DNA of 51,237 bases from RI-283 sp964487925 (GTDB lineage: Bacteria > Pseudomonadota > Gammaproteobacteria > SZUA-140), in the NCBI GenBank assembly GCA_964487925.1, contig CAZASZ010000007.1:1-51237 (forward strand), given 5' to 3'. The position numbers and the translations under genes are program-made. The notes beneath the pieces were generated by a model. That model did no database searches. It was not told the origin of the DNA and saw only the letters and a program-made list of their open reading frames with translations. This document shows positions 17,100 to 25,359 of this stretch, piece by piece (within the stretch, counting starts at the first letter, position 1; every line of letters begins with the position of its first letter).

Positions 17100-17990
17100 A
17101 TGTTGCAATCCAAAGGCGTCTTATTGACCTTCGCAGCGGTAGTTGTCGTGCTCGGTAGTCTGTCGACGTTTACCGTCGAGCAGCGCGAGTTGGCAGTCCT
17201 GTTCCGCTTGGGTGAAATTGTCCGTACCGACTACAAACCCGGTCTGCATTTCAAGCTTCCGTTTATCAATAACATCCGCAAGTTCGATTCCCGTATCCAG
17301 ACGCTGGATGCAGATCCCGAGCGTTACCTGACGGCCGAGAAGAAGAACGTGCTTGTGGACTCCTTCGTCAAATGGCGAATTAGCGACGTAGCCAAGTATT
17401 ACACCGCTATGGGTGGCGACGTCGTGAGCGCCAATATCCGCCTGTCCCAGATCATCAAGGATGGCCTGCGTGCCGAGTTCGGTAAGCGCACCATCCAAGA
17501 GGTGGTCTCGGGCGAGCGCAAGCAGATCATGGCCATACTGCAGACCAATGCCGATGCCCAGGCGCATGAGTTCGGAATCCAGGTCGTGGACGTACGCATC
17601 AAGCGTATCGACCTGCCCGAAAAGATCAGCACCTCGGTCTATCATCGTATGGAGGCTGAGCGTGCTCGTGTCGCCAAGGAACTGCGCTCTCAGGGTGCTG
17701 AGGCCGCTGAGCGGATCCGGGCCGATGCAGATCGTCAGCGCACCGTGATCCTGGCCGAGGCGTACAAGCAGGCTGAAGAGATCCGTGGTCAGGGTGACGC
17801 GGCTGCAACGGCGTCCTATGCCAAGGCCTACCAGAAGGATGCTGAGTTCTTCGATTTTTATCGCAGTATGACCGCCTACAAGTCGACGTTCCGCGATAAG
17901 TCCGATCTCATGGTATTGAGCCCGGATAACGAGTTCTTTCACTATTTCAAGGACCCGGAGAAGGCCACCGCTGGAAAGCCGACCCGCTAG
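17100..17990 (+). CDS. hflC: FtsH protease regulator HflC
   Basis: This 296-residue partner of HflK has one N-terminal membrane anchor (LLTFAAVVVVLGSLSTFTV) and an SPFH domain (VEQRELAVLFRLGEIVRTDY). ALQ-type coiled-coil helices follow (MEAERARVAKELRSQGAEAA), with EFFDFYRSMTAYKSTF near 255 and LSPDNEFFHYFKDP at the C-terminus; both are family hallmarks. Its start directly follows the hflK stop, implying coupled translation. The small DUF2065 gene follows after 23 bases, as is usual. Confidence 0.97.
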   Translation: MLQSKGVLLTFAAVVVVLGSLSTFTVEQRELAVLFRLGEIVRTDYKPGLHFKLPFINNIRKFDSRIQTLDADPERYLTAEKKNVLVDSFVKWRISDVAKYYTAMGGDVVSANIRLSQIIKDGLRAEFGKRTIQEVVSGERKQIMAILQTNADAQAHEFGIQVVDVRIKRIDLPEKISTSVYHRMEAERARVAKELRSQGAEAAERIRADADRQRTVILAEAYKQAEEIRGQGDAAATASYAKAYQKDAEFFDFYRSMTAYKSTFRDKSDLMVLSPDNEFFHYFKDPEKATAGKPTR

Positions 17991-18013
17991 CGCGTTGATA
18001 ATAGACAACAGCC

Positions 18014-18196
18014 ATGTGGCAGGACCTGCTCAGGGCGGTGGCCCTCGTAATGATCATCGAGGGGATGTTGCCGTTTCTGAACCCCAGGTTCTTGCGTGAC
18101 GCGATGACCCGATTTCAGGAGATGGATGATCGGGCGTTGAGGATTGCCGGGCTGGTGAGCATGTTGATCGGCCTGGGCCTGCTTTACGCCGTTTAG
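18014..18196 (+). CDS. DUF2065 small membrane protein (YjeT family)
   Basis: This 60-residue protein has two hydrophobic helices (LLRAVALVMIIEGMLPFLNP near 4-23 and ALRIAGLVSMLIGLGLLYAV at the C-terminus) joined by RDAMTRFQEMDDR. This is the DUF2065/YjeT pattern, almost always found between hflC and hisZ or purA in Proteobacteria. Its function is unknown. The position in the operon, 23 bases after hflC, supports the call despite the small size. Confidence 0.92.
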   Translation: MWQDLLRAVALVMIIEGMLPFLNPRFLRDAMTRFQEMDDRALRIAGLVSMLIGLGLLYAV

Positions 18197-18241
18197 CTGC
18201 CTGTCGACCGAGCGTATCGAAGATTTTGATTTGAGGGTGTA

Positions 18242-19450
18242 TTGGTGAGTTCGAACGTGTTCGATGAGGTTAATCGCTGGCTCTTGCCTGCCGGCGTCGA
18301 GGAATATCTGCCACCCGAGGCAGAACGCCTTGAACGTCTGCGTCGCGACCTGATCGATATGTTCCAGAGCTGGGGTTACGAGCTCGTGATCCCGCCGCTG
18401 ATCGAGTATCTTGAGTCGCTGCTTATCGGCGTCGGGCATGATTTAGAGATCGATACCTTCAAGCTCATCGATCAATCGACCGGTCGCCTGATGGGTGTGC
18501 GCGCCGATATGACACCCCAAGTCGCGCGTATCGATGCCCACCGTCTGAAGCGTGATGTTCCGACACGGCTTTGCTATCTGGACGCCGTCCTTCATACCCG
18601 TCAGTCGGGTTTCGCTCATTCCCGCAATCCCTTGCAGCTCGGGGCCGAAATCTATGGCCATGCCGGTATTGAGAGCGATATCGAGATCCTGCGTCTCATG
18701 GTCAGGGCCTTGCGCGTGACCGGGCTCGAACACTTTCATATTGACCTCGGCCATGTCGGCATCTTCCGTTCTCTGGCCGATCAGGCTGGGCTCGATGCCA
18801 GACAGGAAGCCACCCTTTTTGAGATCTTGCAGCGCAAGGCGCGAGCGGAGCTCGATGAATACATCGCGTCACTGGCAATAGACTCCGACGTTCGGGAGAT
18901 GATCGCCGCGCTGATCGATCTAAACGGTGGTTCCGAGGTGCTAGACGAGGCTCGCGTCCGGTTGGCAAAGGCCCGTCCCGTGGTCGGCGAGGCGATGGAT
19001 GCCCTGCAGCAGCTTGCGAGTGCCGCGCGCTGTCAGATGGCGACCATCATCCCACATTTCGACCTTGCCGAGCTGCGTGGTTATCGATACCAGTCCGGTG
19101 TCGTGTTCGCGGCCTTCGCCGACGGCCACAGTCATGAAATCGCTCGTGGTGGACGATATGATGAGATCGGACGCCTGTTCGGTCGTACCCGTCCGGCAAC
19201 GGGCTTCAGTGCCGATCTCAAGACATTACTGGCGCTTGCGAATCGTCGCGAAGACCGGCATCCCAGGGGAATTTTGGCGCCGATCTGGACGGACGACGAA
19301 GCACTCCGCAAGTTGATTCGGCAGTTGCGTAACGATGGTGAACGCGTAATCTATCTGTTACCCGAACAAACCGGTGGGGCAGCCGAGATGGATTGCGATC
19401 GCGAGATCGTTTGCCGAAGCGGTGTTTGGGGCGTGGAGCTGCTCTCCTGA
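18242..19450 (+). CDS. hisZ: ATP phosphoribosyltransferase regulatory subunit HisZ
   Basis: This 402-residue protein is a histidyl-tRNA synthetase paralogue that regulates short-form HisG in the first step of histidine synthesis. The opening RWLLPAGVEEYLPPEAERLE and the class II motif MGVRADMTPQVARIDAHRLK near 84-103 are typical. LCYLDAVLHTRQSGFAHSRN then ELRGYRYQSGVVFAAF and IARGGRYDEIGRLFGR follow. It lacks the HisRS anticodon-binding domain. TTG at 18242 or GTG at 18245 could start it, with GAGGG 7 bases before the GTG. HisZ between hflC and purA is usual in gammaproteobacteria outside the enterics; a short HisG is expected elsewhere in the genome. Confidence 0.96.
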   Translation: MVSSNVFDEVNRWLLPAGVEEYLPPEAERLERLRRDLIDMFQSWGYELVIPPLIEYLESLLIGVGHDLEIDTFKLIDQSTGRLMGVRADMTPQVARIDAHRLKRDVPTRLCYLDAVLHTRQSGFAHSRNPLQLGAEIYGHAGIESDIEILRLMVRALRVTGLEHFHIDLGHVGIFRSLADQAGLDARQEATLFEILQRKARAELDEYIASLAIDSDVREMIAALIDLNGGSEVLDEARVRLAKARPVVGEAMDALQQLASAARCQMATIIPHFDLAELRGYRYQSGVVFAAFADGHSHEIARGGRYDEIGRLFGRTRPATGFSADLKTLLALANRREDRHPRGILAPIWTDDEALRKLIRQLRNDGERVIYLLPEQTGGAAEMDCDREIVCRSGVWGVELLS

Positions 19451-19470
19451 GCGTGCTGTGTGACACCGAG

Positions 19471-19714
19471 TTTAAAGTCCTTTAATAGGGGATTTAAAAT
19501 CTCACGCCTTTAGGCGGCAATGTTGCTTTTACGTCCTCTCCCCTTGTTGGGGAGAGGGTTGGGGTGAGGGGTGAAGGTTCCGAGGTTGTTTTATGAGCCC
19601 TCACCCTAACCCTCTCCCAGTTTTGGGAGAGGGGACAATCGGCCGTACGGCCGATCAATCCGGCTTTTAGCCGTAACCCGAAGCCACCCGCTTTAGCCGG
19701 TGGAGTATTTACTT
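19471..19714. repeat. Structured dispersed repeat, copy 2 (non-autonomous element)
   Basis: This 244-bp copy matches 6980-7215 almost base for base in the same orientation. Differences are a few substitutions and an 8-bp tandem duplication (GTACGGCC) after AATCGGCC. It fills most of the hisZ-purA gap, starting 20 bases after the hisZ stop and ending 29 bases before the purA ATG, so it may carry or disturb purA expression signals. The CCACC...GGTGG hairpin at the right end is retained. Confidence 0.85.
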
Positions 19715-19743
19715 ACTAAATAATCATTAGATATAGGGTCGTC

Positions 19744-21039
19744 ATGGGCAAAAAGGTCATCATCGTTGGGACCCAATGGGGGGATGAAGGTAAGGGCAAG
19801 GTCGTTGATCTGCTGACGGATCGCGTAGGTGCGGTCGTGCGCTTTCAGGGCGGGCACAACGCCGGACACACCCTTGTCATCGACGGTAAAAAGACTGTCC
19901 TGCATCTGATCCCTTCCGGCATATTGCGCGAAGGCGTCGAATGCTTTATCGGTAACGGCGTCGTGGTTTCGCTCGATGCCCTGGCGGAAGAGATCACCAC
20001 GCTCGAAGTAGAAGGTGTGCCGGTCTGCGAACGGCTGCGAATCTCCGATCTGTGTCCGCTGATCCTGCCCAGCCATATCGCGCTGGACCAGGCCCGTGAA
20101 CGTGCCCGTGGGCGTGAAGCCATCGGTACGACCGGTCGCGGTATCGGTCCGGCCTACGAAGACAAGGTTGCGCGTCGCGGCCTGCATGTCGGCGATCTGC
20201 GTCGGCCGGACTTCCTGGATTGCAAGCTGACAGCCCTGCTTGAATACCACAACTTCCTTTTGACCAAGCTCTACGGCGCCGAGCCTGTCAGCATGGCGGA
20301 GACGATGGCCGGTTTGATGGGGCATCGCGCGAAAGTCGTGCCCATGATCTGCGATGTTCCCGCCCGGCTCTATACCCTGTCTCAGTCCGATGCCCATATG
20401 CTTTTCGAAGGTGCGCAGGGCACCTTGCTCGATATCGATCATGGCACTTATCCCTTCGTGACATCATCGAATACGACGGCAGGCGGAGCGGCTTCCGGTA
20501 GTGGCCTCGGTCCATTAAGCTTTGATCGTGTCATCGGCATCACGAAGGCCTATACGACCCGAGTCGGTGCAGGACCGTTCCCAACCGAGCTCTTCGACGC
20601 GGTCGGCCAAGATCTTGGCAAGCGAGGCCATGAATTCGGCGCCACCACCGGCCGCCAGCGTCGCTGTGGCTGGTTCGACCTGCCGGCCATCCGGCGTTCG
20701 ATCCAGGTCAACAGCCTGTCCGGCTTTTGCATGACCAAGCTCGACGTCCTCGACGGCATGGAAACGGTCAAAATCTGCACGGGCTACCGTTGCGGCGACA
20801 AGATCCTGGATCTTGCTCCCAGCGGCAACGACGCCATGTCGGCTTGCGTGCCTATCTACAAGGAAATGCCGGGTTGGAGCGAATCGACCGTCGGCGTTAC
20901 GTGTTACGAAGGCCTTCCCAAGGCCGCCCGCGACTATCTTTCCTGCATCTCGGATCTTTCAGGCGCACCCATCGACATCATCTCGACCGGCCCGGACCGC
21001 ATCCAGACCATCATCCTGAATCATCCGTTCGAGTCCTGA
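19744..21039 (+). CDS. purA: Adenylosuccinate synthetase PurA
   Basis: This 431-residue enzyme joins IMP and aspartate with GTP in AMP synthesis. The N-terminal GTP-binding loop GTQWGDEGKGKVVDLL and FQGGHNAGHTLV (residues 8-23 and 34-45) are canonical. TTGRGIGPAYEDKVARRG near 129-146, EGAQGTLLDIDHGTYPFVTS near 223-242 and TTGRQRRCGWFD near 300-311 follow. It is full-length. It ends the miaA-to-purA run. Its upstream region is taken up by repeat copy 2, so its promoter or read-through arrangement may be unusual. Confidence 0.98.
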   Translation: MGKKVIIVGTQWGDEGKGKVVDLLTDRVGAVVRFQGGHNAGHTLVIDGKKTVLHLIPSGILREGVECFIGNGVVVSLDALAEEITTLEVEGVPVCERLRISDLCPLILPSHIALDQARERARGREAIGTTGRGIGPAYEDKVARRGLHVGDLRRPDFLDCKLTALLEYHNFLLTKLYGAEPVSMAETMAGLMGHRAKVVPMICDVPARLYTLSQSDAHMLFEGAQGTLLDIDHGTYPFVTSSNTTAGGAASGSGLGPLSFDRVIGITKAYTTRVGAGPFPTELFDAVGQDLGKRGHEFGATTGRQRRCGWFDLPAIRRSIQVNSLSGFCMTKLDVLDGMETVKICTGYRCGDKILDLAPSGNDAMSACVPIYKEMPGWSESTVGVTCYEGLPKAARDYLSCISDLSGAPIDIISTGPDRIQTIILNHPFES

Positions 21040-21049
21040 TCAGGGACTC

Positions 21050-21082
21050 GTGTAGGGGCGAACACAAGGTTCGCCACTACAC
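21050..21082. repeat. Inverted repeat between purA and the J-domain gene
   Basis: GTGTAGGGGCGAAC (21050-21063) pairs with GTTCGCCACTACAC (21069-21082) with one mismatch and a 5-nt loop. The genes on both sides converge here. It resembles the GTAGGGGCGA-type palindromes scattered between genes in many bacteria, and may act as a bidirectional terminator. Confidence 0.65.
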
Positions 21083-21090
21083 GCTAGGGA

Positions 21091-21621
21091 TTATGCTGCG
21101 TCCGTTTCGTCCAGATCATCCAACAAAACATCCCTGGCCAAATTGATCTGCTGCGTCAAATAAGCCGAGCCGCCGCGATCCGGGTGGACGCGTTGGACGA
21201 GTTTGCGGTGGGCCTGGATGATTTCCTCTTTGGTCGCGCCGGGTTGGGTGCCGAGGGTGTCGTGGGCCTGTTTCAAATCCATCTTCGCGTTCGGGCGCGT
21301 TGTGCCATTTCCTTGATCCGTACGTCCTTGCCGGGCTTGTTCGTCGGTGGTCGACTTATTTCTCATTTGCGCTAGCAAGGGTAGGTAACGTAGCAACGAG
21401 GGCAGCATGGTCTTCACGAGTGCGAACACGGAGGCCACTGCCGCGAACAGCCAGTTCAGGTGCCCGGTGAGGGCCAACACGACGAACAGGGCGATGACTG
21501 CAGGTAGGGTCCAGCGTTTCAAGGCCTCCTTTCGTTGTGTCTCCGTCAGCTGTCCGTAACGCCGCAACAGCGTCCAGAGAATGGCGATCAGGATCAACGC
21601 CAGTGCAAGTTTGACGATCAT
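21091..21621 (-). CDS. Membrane-anchored J-domain (DnaJ-like) protein
   Basis: This 176-residue protein has an N-terminal hydrophobic segment (VKLALALILIAILWTLL), a second pair of hydrophobic stretches near 38-75, and a C-terminal J domain (AHDTLGTQPGATKEEIIQAH, then VQRVHPDRGGSAYLTQQINL). The His-Pro-Asp that triggers DnaK ATP hydrolysis is intact. The J domain lies at the very C-terminus, as in TIM14/Pam18-type proteins, so it probably recruits DnaK to the inner membrane. It converges on purA. It lies downstream of groEL on the same strand but beyond a strong terminator, so it is probably transcribed separately. Confidence 0.88.
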   Translation of the reverse strand: MIVKLALALILIAILWTLLRRYGQLTETQRKEALKRWTLPAVIALFVVLALTGHLNWLFAAVASVFALVKTMLPSLLRYLPLLAQMRNKSTTDEQARQGRTDQGNGTTRPNAKMDLKQAHDTLGTQPGATKEEIIQAHRKLVQRVHPDRGGSAYLTQQINLARDVLLDDLDETDAA

Positions 21622-21716
21622 GGGTGGGGTCTATTGCCTAAACGAATTGTGTATGTCCGTATTGTGCCATATGACGGTTTGGGGATCTCTGACTAATTCT
21701 GGGAGGAACCTGAGCC

Positions 21717-21746
21717 AAAAAAAAAGCCCCAGGGGGACCCGGGGCC
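21717..21746 (-). terminator. Rho-independent terminator after groEL
   Basis: Read on the minus strand, GCCCCGGG (21745-21738) pairs with CCCTGGGGC (21734-21726) across a short loop and is followed by nine Ts. It lies about 40 bases after the groEL stop. Confidence 0.9.
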
Positions 21747-21783
21747 GTTTCTTGGATCGAAATCCAGGTTGCAGGGGGGATGA

Positions 21784-23436
21784 TTACATCATGCCGCCCA
21801 TGCCACCCATTCCACCCATACCGCCCATGCCACCCATGTCGGGAGCAGCAGACTCCTCCTTGGGCAGTTCGGCGACCATGCACTCGGTCGTGAGCATGAG
21901 ACCGGCGATGGAGGCCGCGTTCTTCAGTGCGGTGCGCGTGACCTTGGTCGGGTCGAGGACGCCGAACTCGAGCATGTCGCCATAGGCCTCAGTGGCGGCG
22001 TTGTAGCCAAAAGCGCCCTTGCCTTCGGAAACGGCGTTGAGTACAACCGCAGCCTCGCCACCGCCATTGGTGACGATCTGACGCAGGGGCTCTTCCATGG
22101 AACGGCTGGCGATGTTGATGCCGGCGTCCTGATCATGGTTGTCACCCTCGAGGTCCTTGATGGCCTGCAGTGCGCGAACCAGCGCGACACCACCACCAGG
22201 GACGACGCCTTCTTCAACGGCGGCGCGAGTGGCGTGCAGGGCATCTTCGACGCGGGCCTTCTTCTCTTTCATCTCCATTTCGGTGGCAGCGCCAACCTTG
22301 ATGACGGCAACACCGCCAGCCAGCTTGGCGACACGCTCCTGGAGCTTCTCGCGATCGTAGTCGGAGGAAGACTCCTCGATCTGGGCGCGGATCTGCGTGA
22401 CACGGGCCTCGATGTCGACGTGCTTGCCTTCACCATCGATGATCGTGGTGTTGTCCTTGGTGATTTGGACGCGCTTGGCGGTACCGAGGTTCTCCACGGT
22501 GGCCTTCTCCAGCGTCAGGCCAACTTCTTCGGCCAGGACCTGGCCGCCGGTCAGGATAGCAATATCTTCCAGCATGGCCTTGCGGCGGTCACCAAAGCCA
22601 GGGGCCTTGACGGCAGCAACTTTGACGATACCGCGGATATTGTTGACGACCAGCGTGGCCAGGGCCTCACCCTCGACGTCCTCGGCAACGATCAGCAACG
22701 GCTGACCGGACTTGGCAACGCCCTCGAGTATCGGAAGCAGCTCACGGATGTTGGAGACCTTCTTGTCGTGAAGCAGGATGAAGGGGTTCTCCAGCTCAAC
22801 ACTCATGTTCTGCTGATTGTTGATGAAGTAGGGCGACAGGTAACCGCGGTCAAACTGCATACCCTCGACGACATCAAGCTCGTTTTCGAGTCCGGAACCG
22901 TCCTCGACGGTGATGACGCCTTCCTTGCCAACTTTACCCATGGCGTCGGCAATGATGCGACCGACCGACTCATCGGCATTGGCGGAAATCGTTCCGACCT
23001 GGGCGATTGCGTTGTCATCGGTACAGGGCTTGGAGATGTTCTTGAGCTCGTCGATGGCAGCGGTCACGGCCTTGTCGATGCCGCGCTTCAGGTCCATCGG
23101 GTTCATGCCGGAGGTGACGGCCTTCATGCCTTCACGCAGGATAGCCTGAGCCAGGATAGTTGCGGTCGTGGTGCCGTCGCCAGCGATGTCGGAAGTCTGA
23201 GAAGCAACTTCTTTGACCATCTGAGCGCCCATGTTCTCGAACTTATCTTCCAGCTCGATCTCTTTGGCCACCGAGACACCGTCTTTGGTGATGGTGGGCG
23301 CGCCGTAGCTCTTTTCGAGCACGACGTTGCGGCCACGGGGACCCAGGGTGACCTTAACGGCATTGGCCAGGATGTTGACGCCTTCCAGCATGCGATGATG
23401 GGCGTCGTTGCCGAATTTCACTTCTTTTGCTGACAT
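21784..23436 (-). CDS. groEL: Chaperonin GroEL (Hsp60)
   Basis: This 550-residue subunit of the double-ring folding chamber is near-canonical. MSAKEVKFGNDAHHRMLEGV opens it. The ATP-binding TLGPRGRNVVLEKSYGAPTI and the catalytic GDGTTTATILAQAI near 86-99 follow. RVEDALHATRAAVEEGVVPG near 403-422 is the group I signature. It ends in the repeated GGMGGMGGMGGMM tail. It follows groES by 54 bases on the same strand, under a heat-shock type promoter, and is closed by a terminator. Confidence 0.99.
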   Translation of the reverse strand: MSAKEVKFGNDAHHRMLEGVNILANAVKVTLGPRGRNVVLEKSYGAPTITKDGVSVAKEIELEDKFENMGAQMVKEVASQTSDIAGDGTTTATILAQAILREGMKAVTSGMNPMDLKRGIDKAVTAAIDELKNISKPCTDDNAIAQVGTISANADESVGRIIADAMGKVGKEGVITVEDGSGLENELDVVEGMQFDRGYLSPYFINNQQNMSVELENPFILLHDKKVSNIRELLPILEGVAKSGQPLLIVAEDVEGEALATLVVNNIRGIVKVAAVKAPGFGDRRKAMLEDIAILTGGQVLAEEVGLTLEKATVENLGTAKRVQITKDNTTIIDGEGKHVDIEARVTQIRAQIEESSSDYDREKLQERVAKLAGGVAVIKVGAATEMEMKEKKARVEDALHATRAAVEEGVVPGGGVALVRALQAIKDLEGDNHDQDAGINIASRSMEEPLRQIVTNGGGEAAVVLNAVSEGKGAFGYNAATEAYGDMLEFGVLDPTKVTRTALKNAASIAGLMLTTECMVAELPKEESAAPDMGGMGGMGGMGGMGGMM

Positions 23437-23490
23437 AGTCCTTTTTCCTCTCGATCTTAATAAGTTGTAGAGACTGTTCGATGTTGGGGC

Positions 23491-23781
23491 TTAGCCCTCG
23501 ACGACGGCCATGATGTCGTCTTCACGCATCACGAGGTACTCGGTGCTATCGATCTTGACCTCGGTGCCGGAGTACTTGCCAAACAAAACCTTGTCGCCAA
23601 CGCTGACATCCAGCGGGCGGACGTCGCCGCTGTCGAGTAATTTGCCATTACCAACTGCAATGACTTCCCCGCGAACGGGTTTCTCGGTGGCGGAGTCCGG
23701 AAGCACGATGCCACCAGGGCTGGTCTGCTCCTCTTCCTGCCGGCGGACGACGACGCGATCATGTAACGGACGAAGATTCAT
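23491..23781 (-). CDS. groES: Co-chaperonin GroES (Hsp10)
   Basis: This 96-residue subunit forms the heptameric lid on GroEL. MNLRPLHDRVVVRRQEEEQT opens it; the mobile loop (TSPGGIVLPDSATEKPVRGE) binds the GroEL apical domain, and VGDKVLFGKYSGTEVKIDST is canonical. AGGAGG lies 7 bases before the ATG. It is the first gene of groES-groEL. Confidence 0.99.
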   Translation of the reverse strand: MNLRPLHDRVVVRRQEEEQTSPGGIVLPDSATEKPVRGEVIAVGNGKLLDSGDVRPLDVSVGDKVLFGKYSGTEVKIDSTEYLVMREDDIMAVVEG

Positions 23782-23881
23782 GGGGTTTTATCCTCCTTAA
23801 GAGATAGGATCTAAGAAACTGTAGTTTAAAGTTCGGTTATTCCCGATACGGGCCTGCTGCGCCCGTCTATCGAGTCCAGTA

Positions 23882-23912
23882 AATAATAGGGACGGAATAG
23901 GGGGTTTCAAGG
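23882..23912 (-). promoter_or_regulatory. Sigma-32 (heat-shock) type promoter for groES-groEL
   Basis: On the minus strand CCTTGAA (23912-23906) is followed 13-14 bases later by CCCTATTA (23891-23884). This resembles the RpoH consensus CTTGAA...CCCCATnT, about 100 bases upstream of groES. No CIRCE element (TTAGCACTC inverted repeat) is present, so RpoH control is expected. Confidence 0.75.
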
Positions 23913-23921
23913 TGTTGGGCG

Positions 23922-23954
23922 AAAAAAAAGAGGGGGGCGCACTGCGCCCCCCTC
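23922..23954 (-). terminator. Rho-independent terminator after the TraF-like gene
   Basis: Read on the minus strand, GAGGGGGGCGC and GCGCCCCCCTC form a perfect 11-bp stem with a 3-nt loop, followed by a run of eight Ts after the stem. A second palindrome (GAACCGGC/GCCGGTTC, 23961-23980) lies between it and the stop codon. Confidence 0.92.
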
Positions 23955-23996
23955 TCCAGAGAACCGGCGCGTGCCGGTTCGAATCATGGTTTAAGC

Positions 23997-25274
23997 CTAG
24001 AAGCGAAAGCCCAGTTGCCCGGCGAAGCCGATTTGCTCGGTTCCGTTATTGTCCGAATATTCAGCGGCCAGATCGATATGGACGCCAAACGGCGATAAGC
24101 CCAGACCTACGGTTGGGGTTCCGGAGCCGCTGCTCTGACTCATATTATCGTGATAGCCAACACGGAGCTGTACGGTATCCCAGACATCGATCTCGGCGCC
24201 AATGGCGATATTCTGCGTCTTGGATGTTTCGATGCCCACTGGCGCGTTTTCGGTCAGGTCGGCATCTAGGGCAACCGCCAGCCAGCCATTGTCGTAGGCC
24301 ACACCAGCTCTGGCTTGAGGCTCGATCTTGATGGTGTTACCGAGTACTGTGGTGTAGTCATGAGAGACAAGGTCCTTGATGGTCAGGCCGACCTTCCAGC
24401 TTTTGTCCAACTGCTTGGCGACGCCGAGATCGATGTTGAAGTCGGTGTAGTCCTTTTCGCCATCCTTTGAACTGATCGAGGCCGTATTAACGTCGGCGAC
24501 ATAGTTGTAGGTATTGACGCGGACGACCTTGGGCGTGACGCCAAACGAGACCTTCTCGCTGAAGATCGAAAACTCTCTGGCCATCGACAGACCGACCTCA
24601 CCGATTACAGCACCCCTGGCCTCAAGGTTCGAGGTCAGGATTTGGTCGAGATTTTGCCCCCCCAATACATTCAGGACGGTCGCGTCAGTTGCGAGCGTGG
24701 TAGGGTTTGCAGCGGCGGTCGCGATGTCCGTCAGCAGTTGGTCATCCTGCGATGTGATATTCAGGCGACCGCCCATCACGGCCCGGGCGCTGATGTTGAG
24801 CGAGGCGCCAAACGCCTTGCCTGGGATGCCAACCACGCTGCCGGCGAGCAATTCGCCCTGAAGCGCCTTGTTATTAAGCTTGGCGAGTTGGACCTGTAGA
24901 TCCGTCGCGGCAGTGCCGACGGCGGCCGCGGTCGTGGTTGTCGGCGTAGCGTTGAAGGTATTGATTGCCGATTCCAGGTTATTTTGGACATTGCTGTCCT
25001 GGAGATTGTTCAACTCGTCGATGACGTTGTCTTCGCTCAACACTCGGATACCTATGATTGGCAGCTCCAGGCTGAAGCGGTCTCCATCACCTGCCGCGCC
25101 GAGCAGGGCAGGGTTCATAAAACCTGCATTCGCGCTGGTGCCAGATGCAACACCGGTACCGCCCATGGCCAATGACCTGGGGTCGATGGAGTTGAAGGGG
25201 ACAGCGTGAACCTGGCTTGACAGCGCAAGCAGGGCGCAAGTGGCTGGGGCGGCAAAATGTCTAATACATATCAT
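23997..25274 (-). CDS. TraF-like outer-membrane beta-barrel protein
   Basis: This 425-residue protein has a signal peptide (IRHFAAPATCALLALSSQVH) and then RSLAMGGTGVASGTSANAGF with NPALLG, the lipid-transporter/TraF_2-like opening. Alternating strands run through the C-terminal half to a terminal Phe (GFAGQLGFRF), the usual barrel-assembly signal. This resembles the chromosomal family annotated as conjugal transfer protein TraF (PF13729), although no conjugation genes are near. The function is unknown. AGGAG about 9 bases upstream supports the ATG at 25274; a longer frame to 25328 lacks it. A strong terminator follows. Confidence 0.75.
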   Translation of the reverse strand: MICIRHFAAPATCALLALSSQVHAVPFNSIDPRSLAMGGTGVASGTSANAGFMNPALLGAAGDGDRFSLELPIIGIRVLSEDNVIDELNNLQDSNVQNNLESAINTFNATPTTTTAAAVGTAATDLQVQLAKLNNKALQGELLAGSVVGIPGKAFGASLNISARAVMGGRLNITSQDDQLLTDIATAAANPTTLATDATVLNVLGGQNLDQILTSNLEARGAVIGEVGLSMAREFSIFSEKVSFGVTPKVVRVNTYNYVADVNTASISSKDGEKDYTDFNIDLGVAKQLDKSWKVGLTIKDLVSHDYTTVLGNTIKIEPQARAGVAYDNGWLAVALDADLTENAPVGIETSKTQNIAIGAEIDVWDTVQLRVGYHDNMSQSSGSGTPTVGLGLSPFGVHIDLAAEYSDNNGTEQIGFAGQLGFRF

Positions 25275-25359
25275 TCCTGAATCTCCTTGACGTGCGAATG
25301 GGTGTGGCATGGCGGTTCTATCGACCAATCAAGAAGATAACTAAAACACACCGGTGTGA

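Noticed and set aside
17121..18008. 295-codon minus-strand ORF opposite hflC
   Set aside because: Shadow of hflC with no family motifs or ribosome binding site.
19693..20442. 249-codon minus-strand ORF opposite purA
   Set aside because: Antisense to purA; no ribosome binding site or recognisable domain.
21784..21840. Tandem repeats at the groEL 3' end as a possible repeat array
   Set aside because: They encode the normal GGM tail of GroEL.
22135..23433. 432-codon plus-strand ORF opposite groEL
   Set aside because: It is the antisense shadow of groEL, kept open by biased codon use; the minus strand encodes an unmistakable GroEL.
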